A DNA stretch of 64,000 nt from Rhynchopus sp. YZ270_cl-10 (taxonomy: Eukaryota; Euglenozoa; Diplonemea; Diplonemida; Diplonemidae): positions 1 to 64,000 of the forward strand of contig OZ037871.1 in the NCBI GenBank assembly GCA_964035575.1, given 5' to 3'. A program made the position numbers and the translations under genes. Under the pieces are notes generated by a model. That model was not told the origin of the DNA. It did no database searches and was given only the letters and a program-made list of their open reading frames with translations. Shown here one piece after another: positions 58,731 through 64,000 of this stretch (within the stretch, counting starts at the first letter, position 1; each line of letters starts with the position of its first letter).

Positions 58731-61700
58731 TTATCGAACCCCGGAGTGATGTGCATGGGTGTGGTTTACAGGGAAGCTGTAAGCAGGTATACAGTCATTA
58801 CCCCACCCTGATCGGGAAGGGGGGACAGCATGATTTAAAGATTCAAGAAAAGCACGTGTTTTGGCACACAACACTGGGCGTCTGCTGAATCCGATGAGCG
58901 CCGGGGCGCCGACGGAACGGAGGGAGTGCACACGATCCCTCTTCACACCAGGGAATGGGGCGCGGCGGAGATTCGCTGTTAAAGCTCGCATGTTAGCCTT
59001 GACGATGAGCCTTTGCATGACCCGCCCACGTTCACGGATATTAGAGGTCTGTTTGGCGAGGAAGACCCTTGTGCGCAATTCGAAGTCGACCGCGAGCTCG
59101 ACACACGACACGTCGCGGGGTTCTTTGCTCCACTCGAGCGTAATCACCCACCACAGGAAAGCTTTCAAAGTGAACGCCTCCCTATAGCTGGAGGAAAAAC
59201 TAGGCCGTAGCTTGGTCAGGTAAGTGCGGAAGGGGGTATCGCGTTTAGAGGCAGCAAATGTGAGATTCCAAGGATGTACAGCCGGGGCCACATCCGTTGG
59301 ATTTGAGAGGGTCGTGTCGATCGTGGTGACGGCATCGAGGAGAAGAGACTGTACCGCCTTCACCGCCACCTTGTTCACATTGGAGGGCACAATGCCGTGC
59401 AGCACAAAGCAGGTGGGCAGCCCCTTGCCATAGAGGCTGATGGCCGACGCATGTAAGGCAGTGAACGCCGCTGTGTGGACAATGCTGCAGTGCCACAGTA
59501 GGTGGCGTGTGTGGCATGTAACCTGGATGAGGCACAAGGGGCATTTATCGCTGAAGTCTGCCTCGGGTAAGCCACTGCGCTTGAGCCCTGCTGGATGGCA
59601 GAAGAGGACTCCGCCACACAGAACACGTCGCATCCGGAAAGCCTTGAGGGGGTCGTGGTACTGTAGGGTGTGCCACAGGGCATTGGTGGCGCGGGTGTCA
59701 ATGCCGTCGCTTATGCCGTCGTACGTAGGGCGTTTACTCTGCAGATCATCCCAGACCGCCGTACGCGCCAGAGCTCGCACTTCATGGGCCCTCTTGGCTT
59801 TGTCTGTCCCGATGATGGGGATAGTCTTCGCGGTTGCAGACGTAGACGTCACTGCCCTCATCTCAGGGTCCCAACTCACGTCACATCTGCGGGAGGCGGC
59901 GAGGACAGACCCCACTGGACCAACTGCATGCATAGGTGTACCCCGGGTTGCCAGGGTCTCGTACCTCTCTCTGATGCTCATGCACCTCTGGCGTATGGCG
60001 TCATTGCGTTCCACACTGGCGGCGTAAGCTCTGAACGTCCTGCATATTGCACTCGAGAGGGGGTGTGCTACGTGCGCCTTCAGGCAGAGTGTGAGCAGTG
60101 CATCCACTGAACGAGTAAGGTAGGTGGGGCCCCAGCAGCACATCGCCACCGCCGTCGATAATTCATTCATCACTGACTGAGGGGGCATGTTGAAGGCGGA
60201 CTCATATAACACTGAAGGGAGGATGGCAGAAGTGGCGATAGACACCTTCTGGGAGAAGGAGAGCTGTGTCGCACCCAAACATGAGAGCGCCCTAATGGCT
60301 GACTGGTATACCGTAGCGTTGTAGCGCCCCTTGCTCCGTAGGGAGCTGTACATCATCACGCCAAGTGAGCGAAGCGACTTAGTTGTCTGGAACACATGAT
60401 TGTCCTCAGACTTCAGCGTGCATTTGTGGTTCTTCAGCGATGAGAAGGCAAAGGTCTTCGCCATGTTGAGGCGCATGCCTGTGAGGCGGCAGAAGTCCTC
60501 CACTCGCAACAGACACGCCCCCACCGAAGCTTCGCTATGGCGAGACAGAAGGTATGCGTCGTCAGCAAACGACCGTACAAACGCCTCAGGTACCTCCGCC
60601 GTGATGCAGTGCGTCAGGACCGACATCAAGGCGTTGATGAGCACCACAGAGAGTGGGCACCCCTGCAGGATCCCATTCGTCACGGAGTACGCCTCTCCTA
60701 CGCCGGAGGGCAGCTTGAACCGCCGTCTCAACGTGGCGTACATCGCTCGTATAGGTGTCATGATCCTGGGGTGAAGCCCCATCTTTTCAACAAGATCTAA
60801 GGTGAGGCCTTGCGGTACGCGATCGAAGCATTTCGCAAAGTCTAGTGCCAGTCCGTGTAGCGGTTCGCCACCGAGCAGAGCGTCCTCCATCTGTGTGAAG
60901 ACGTCATACAGGACATCGTTCGTGCTGTGCTTTGGGCGGAAGCCATGTTGCGACGGGTGTGCCCATTGTTCCTGCCATTGTTGAACTGCCTGCAGGCGTG
61001 CGCAGGCCCATAACCGGTATACCGCACTGGTCACAGTCACAGGACGTAGCTTCAAGGGGGACTGGTCTTCGCCTTTGGGAAGGAGCGTCACCAGGGCGGT
61101 CAACAAGGCTTGTGGCCACACACCGTTCGTTTCTATCGTGTTGAACACTCGAGCAAAACCTTCCAGTATGCATAGGGGCATCGCATGAAGTTCCAATGAG
61201 CGCCAGCCATCAGTTCCGCAGGCGTCCGTGCGCTTACCTTTCCTGTCGAGCGTTCTACGCAAGTCAGCACCACTTAGTGGGTCTAGGGACATCGGGGAAT
61301 TTGCGACGAAGCTGCCGAAACGTTGCTCGAAAGAGGCGAGAGTTGGCTCGGGATGGTCGTGGTCGTATAGGTTGAACACTGACTTCCACTCATCACGCAG
61401 TAGTTTGTCCATCTCCCTGTGATTGGCCGTAAGCACACCGTCCTCTCCCCGAAGGGCGGAAATAGGAACACCCTGTTTCCCCATGCACCACGCTGTGAGT
61501 TTCCGTCGCTCGCTGCTAAAATCCACCTTCAGCTTGGTGGTGTACTGCTTCTCGCGTTGTAGCCGGGTATTGCGTATCTCGAGGTTCATAAGCGCCTTGG
61601 ACTTGTTCAACAGAGAGTTAAGGATCTGTAGCTGCTTTTCGAGCGCGGGTGGGACTGTCGTCTCCTCGGACCTCAGCAACTTGAGCGTGACTGCGGTGCG

Positions 61701-63173
61701 GAACACTTTACCCCAGGCGTTACGCACAGGATTCTCCATCACCCCACCAGGACAAGATTCTGTCTTCGCAATGAGGTCCGTGAGCTTATACTCAAATTTG
61801 GCAAGTTGGTCCTGTCGGGGGGAGGACCCACCAACAGACGCCGGTCGCGTAGGTGCACACACCGGTTTCAGCACAGGATGGGGGATCTTGGAGCGGCCGC
61901 AGAACCCTTTGGAGAGCGTGTCACCAGCTGCCTTTGCCGCGAGCAGGAGAAACTCTTCCCCAGCCAGCGCGATCGCTTCCCACGCATCGTCAATGTCACC
62001 GGACGCAAGTGTAGCGGCACAGTTGTGTTGTTGTAGAAGGTTCTTGCCGACTGTCTCAGCATTCGCCACCGTCCCAAGTTCCGGCATCTGTTTGGGGATG
62101 GTATACCGAAGTGTCGACTCTGTAAACACAGAGAGGCAGAGTCGCACGTTGACGGACTTGTGGCTGGGGATGCAGTTGATACGATGTGTCCAACAGCTAT
62201 GGACGGCATGTGCAGCGACGCTGTTCAGCAAGATGTAATCGATACGGGTCCCTGCTGAGTCTTTGCGGGTGAACGTGGCAGGGGGCTTGCCGTCATCCCC
62301 AGTGCTGCCCAGGAGCGCGACGTCGCACCAGTCCTTGGCGAGTGCTTTCCGCAATGTTGGTGATCTTTCCACATCAGTGTTGAGGTCGCCGCACACAATC
62401 AACGGAACGTTACCCAGGGTTTCTCGAAACTTCACAAGCACTGTGTGGAGGAGTTCTTCGCGTGCAGCAACTGTAGCTCTTGGCGTGTCACCTGACGGGG
62501 CGTACACATTCACCACATGCAGGAACAGACGGCCGGAACCAAGCGCTACGCGCGTGTGCACCACACGTTTCCTCAGCTCGGGCTTCAGAGAAGACGTCAG
62601 TTCGGTGTCCAGGAACATGATGCCCGGTCTCTTCAGCATGGTGGCCACTCCCCCACGTTCCCCAATGTGTGGACTGCGGAGGCCATGGACGAGTGTGCCA
62701 TCCATGGGGGGGCCCCATTCTGGAGACCAGACTGTGGTGAAGAAGTCGTTCATCTCCAAGATCTTGGACTCGGTCAACTTTGTCTCTTGTAGACACACTA
62801 TATCGCACTTCAGGTCGCGTATGATATGTGCGTAGTTCTGCAGGGATGTGCAGTTGATGGTGGTTAGCGTGAGGGTGTTCTCAGCAGCGGAGCAGCACGT
62901 ACGCGAGGAGGAGGATCTATCCGTTGAAGAGGAAGAAGAAGAAGCAGAGGTAGAAGAAGATGTGTCTGAGAGTGACGGGGGGAAAACGGGGCGAGGAGAA
63001 AACGATGCCAAGGATGATGATGATGATGATGATGATGAGGAGGAGGAGGAGGAGGTACGGTTTGGGAAGTGGCGGGGACCAGGGCGCGTTTCGATGCACT
63101 CGCGAGGAAGCTGCTCGTAGTTGTAGGCGGCGAGTGATTCCGGAAAACGCTTCGTGCTGTTGGTGTGGGGGAG
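58731..63173 (-). CDS. LINE ORF2: APE endonuclease and reverse transcriptase
   Basis: About 1,480 codons in the frame after the ORF1 stop, ending TAA. A Ser-rich linker (63050 to ~62900) leads into an APE-type endonuclease: TTINCTSL, CLQETKL, NVYAPSGD, CGDLNTD, TRIDYILLN and SHKSVNVRL. RT blocks follow: LKLRPVTVTSAVYRLWA, HGFRPKHSTND (~60930), GLALDFAKCFDRV, GILQGCPLSVVLINALMS, and catalytic FADDAY (60551-60568). A CPLC...CHTRHLLWHC zinc knuckle lies at ~59490-59545. There is no ATG between the ORF1 TGA (63174-63176) and residue ~88 of the endonuclease region: the frame is open for 54 codons from the TGA to a TTG at 63011 and beyond. Translation would therefore need read-through, re-initiation at a non-ATG codon, or that the TGA is a mutation. 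Confidence 0.9.
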   Translation of the reverse strand, partial: LPHTNSTKRFPESLAAYNYEQLPRECIETRPGPRHFPNRTSSSSSSSSSSSSSSLASFSPRPVFPPSLSDTSSSTSASSSSSSTDRSSSSRTCCSAAENTLTLTTINCTSLQNYAHIIRDLKCDIVCLQETKLTESKILEMNDFFTTVWSPEWGPPMDGTLVHGLRSPHIGERGGVATMLKRPGIMFLDTELTSSLKPELRKRVVHTRVALGSGRLFLHVVNVYAPSGDTPRATVAAREELLHTVLVKFRETLGNVPLIVCGDLNTDVERSPTLRKALAKDWCDVALLGSTGDDGKPPATFTRKDSAGTRIDYILLNSVAAHAVHSCWTHRINCIPSHKSVNVRLCLSVFTESTLRYTIPKQMPELGTVANAETVGKNLLQQHNCAATLASGDIDDAWEAIALAGEEFLLLAAKAAGDTLSKGFCGRSKIPHPVLKPVCAPTRPASVGGSSPRQDQLAKFEYKLTDLIAKTESCPGGVMENPVRNAWGKVFRTAVTLKLLRSEETTVPPALEKQLQILNSLLNKSKALMNLEIRNTRLQREKQYTTKLKVDFSSERRKLTAWCMGKQGVPISALRGEDGVLTANHREMDKLLRDEWKSVFNLYDHDHPEPTLASFEQRFGSFVANSPMSLDPLSGADLRRTLDRKGKRTDACGTDGWRSLELHAMPLCILEGFARVFNTIETNGVWPQALLTALVTLLPKGEDQSPLKLRPVTVTSAVYRLWACARLQAVQQWQEQWAHPSQHGFRPKHSTNDVLYDVFTQMEDALLGGEPLHGLALDFAKCFDRVPQGLTLDLVEKMGLHPRIMTPIRAMYATLRRRFKLPSGVGEAYSVTNGILQGCPLSVVLINALMSVLTHCITAEVPEAFVRSFADDAYLLSRHSEASVGACLLRVEDFCRLTGMRLNMAKTFAFSSLKNHKCTLKSEDNHVFQTTKSLRSLGVMMYSSLRSKGRYNATVYQSAIRALSCLGATQLSFSQKVSIATSAILPSVLYESAFNMPPQSVMNELSTAVAMCCWGPTYLTRSVDALLTLCLKAHVAHPLSSAICRTFRAYAASVERNDAIRQRCMSIRERYETLATRGTPMHAVGPVGSVLAASRRCDVSWDPEMRAVTSTSATAKTIPIIGTDKAKRAHEVRALARTAVWDDLQSKRPTYDGISDGIDTRATNALWHTLQYHDPLKAFRMRRVLCGGVLFCHPAGLKRSGLPEADFSDKCPLCLIQVTCHTRHLLWHCSIVHTAAFTALHASAISLYGKGLPTCFVLHGIVPSNVNKVAVKAVQSLLLDAVTTIDTTLSNPTDVAPAVHPWNLTFAASKRDTPFRTYLTKLRPSFSSSYREAFTLKAFLWWVITLEWSKEPRDVSCVELAVDFELRTRVFLAKQTSNIRERGRVMQRLIVKANMRALTANLRRAPFPGVKRDRVHSLRSVGAPALIGFSRRPVLCAKTRAFLESLNHAVPPSRSGWGNDCIPAYSFPVNHTHAHHSGVR

Positions 63174-64000
63174 TCAGTCGCGCTTAGGTGACGAGGCCGC
63201 CCCGGTGAATTGAGGGCGGGAGTAGTCGTGGGATTTACCGTCCTGCGCATTCGGGATGTGGATGGCTCCCTTGAACTGCCTCATCTTGCGTGTGGGCCGG
63301 TCCTCCGGGACCGTCTCGCGAATGAGCAGGGGTTCGTGATAGTCCCCTCGCGCTATCTTCGTGAACTGGGGTCGTTCCTGTGCGCACACGATGATCACAT
63401 GCTGGCGTTTCTTTTTGTATGAGGAGACACACTTGCAGTCGAATCCCGAAGCCTGGAGGGTTTTGACGATGTCCTCCCTCAGCTCGTACTGGCGCGCTCC
63501 GAGGACGGTGTACTTCATCGCCCGAGGGTCCATCAACGGCGTCACATTGTTCACCCCAATGTCGTTGACCGCCTCCGCTGTCGCGTAGTTGTTGGTGAGG
63601 CGGATGCCGAGGCCCCCCCCGCTGCCGATCACCAGTCCCAAGGTGGTTTCCTCATGGGAGTTGCAGAACTCCCACGCGTGGTCCATTGTGAGGGCCCGGT
63701 CAAGCCACACCACTGCGTAGAGGTCCGGCTGATACGGTACGTGGGACACGGCTGTCATGAACAGCCCCTCATGGCCGGAGAGACGTAACAGTGGTGCCAG
63801 GCGTTCGTTCTTAACCCTCAGCTGGATCGACAGCTGGTAGTCGTTGGTCCTCACCTTCCAGACGTCCCTAGGCCCCGGGGAGAAGCCCGCTTGTTTGCAG
63901 CGGGTGGTGACGAGTGAGCCGAGCTCAGCAGTCGGATTCGCCACTGCTCGCGTCCACACATCCGCGTGCACTACGTGGGCCTTCGACAGGATGAGTGCTA
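63174..64000 (-). CDS. LINE ORF1 (partial), same frame as ORF2
   Basis: Open from the window edge to a TGA, at least 275 residues (ALILSKAHVVHADVWTRAVA... to GAASSPKRD). No start codon is visible inside the window. I recognise no domain: there is a possible alpha/beta fold (DLYAVVWLDRALTMDHAWEF, QHVIIVCAQERPQF), a basic patch KKKRQH, and a C-terminal charged tail. By position upstream of an APE/RT ORF2 it would be the nucleic-acid-binding ORF1 protein. It lies in exactly the same reading frame as ORF2, with context GAC TGA CTC. Confidence 0.7.
   Translation of the reverse strand, partial: ALILSKAHVVHADVWTRAVANPTAELGSLVTTRCKQAGFSPGPRDVWKVRTNDYQLSIQLRVKNERLAPLLRLSGHEGLFMTAVSHVPYQPDLYAVVWLDRALTMDHAWEFCNSHEETTLGLVIGSGGGLGIRLTNNYATAEAVNDIGVNNVTPLMDPRAMKYTVLGARQYELREDIVKTLQASGFDCKCVSSYKKKRQHVIIVCAQERPQFTKIARGDYHEPLLIRETVPEDRPTRKMRQFKGAIHIPNAQDGKSHDYSRPQFTGAASSPKRD

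Larger units (their letters stand above)
58571..64000 (-). mobile_element. LINE with APE endonuclease, ORF1 and ORF2, 5' end outside the window
   Basis: A two-ORF non-LTR retrotransposon on the minus strand: ORF1 from the window edge to 63174, and ORF2 frame 63173-58731. The 3' boundary is not fixed; the region 58571-58730 is A-rich on the plus strand and adjoins the purine microsatellite. It has intact endonuclease and RT motifs and no internal break in the ORF2 domains, so it may be a young copy. Confidence 0.85.

Noticed and set aside
58715-58740. tRNA T-arm/B-box-like string (GGGTTCGATAACCC on the minus strand)
   Set aside because: It overlaps the last codons and stop of LINE ORF2. No matching A box, anticodon arm or acceptor stem was found.
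56408-58756. Arg-Glu-Lys and Ser-Leu-Phe rich frames suggesting an SR-like or membrane protein
   Set aside because: They are encoded by the purine microsatellite and partly run through the N gap.

Overview
This 64 kb window is nuclear DNA of a microbial eukaryote that I cannot place further. The evidence is short introns (48-110 nt, mostly GTATGT donors and YAG or CAG acceptors) inside REEP-like and Helitron genes, a spliceosomal SNW/SKIP domain, a histone-fold protein, LINE-type retrotransposons and long satellite arrays. A run of 200 N at 58095-58294 shows it is part of a scaffolded assembly.

Left third (1-25 kb) is repeat and transposon territory. A 4.7 kb array of an 8-bp unit (GGGTTTGC) runs off the left edge. 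Shorter arrays of the same unit lie at 15469-16059 and 19031-19269. Arrays share left and right flanking sequences, and a 379-bp tandem repeat follows the second array. Between them lies an apparently complete Helitron of the OTU-bearing (Helentron-like) type, whose protein continues over three introns from Rep and PIF1 helicase into an OTU protease domain. At 19270 a 5'-truncated non-LTR retrotransposon (RT, restriction-like endonuclease, OTU) abuts the third array. It ends in 26 A and is followed by about 67 perfect copies of a 13-bp unit.

Middle (25-53 kb) is host gene territory, all on the minus strand: a 2,560-residue type I membrane protein, a small H2B-like histone-fold protein with a Lys-Gly-rich tail, a three-exon REEP/HVA22/DP1 gene, and four tandem paralogues of one family. 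The paralogues have nearly identical N-terminal (~650 aa) and C-terminal (~150 aa) arms, but between the arms each carries a different cassette. In copy 1 the cassette is a large part of the splicing factor SNW1/SKIP. The other three cassettes are 47-60 aa, unrelated to each other and basic at their start. Spacer homology indicates that a two-gene block was duplicated and that the arms are homogenised while the cassettes differ. This is the strongest candidate for an undescribed system here.

Right part (53-64 kb) returns to repeats: hairpin-rich AT sequence, a foldback element, 8-bp purine microsatellites, the RNase H end of an old retroelement, the assembly gap, and a LINE with an APE endonuclease/RT ORF2. 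This LINE's ORF1 is separated from ORF2 by a single in-frame TGA.
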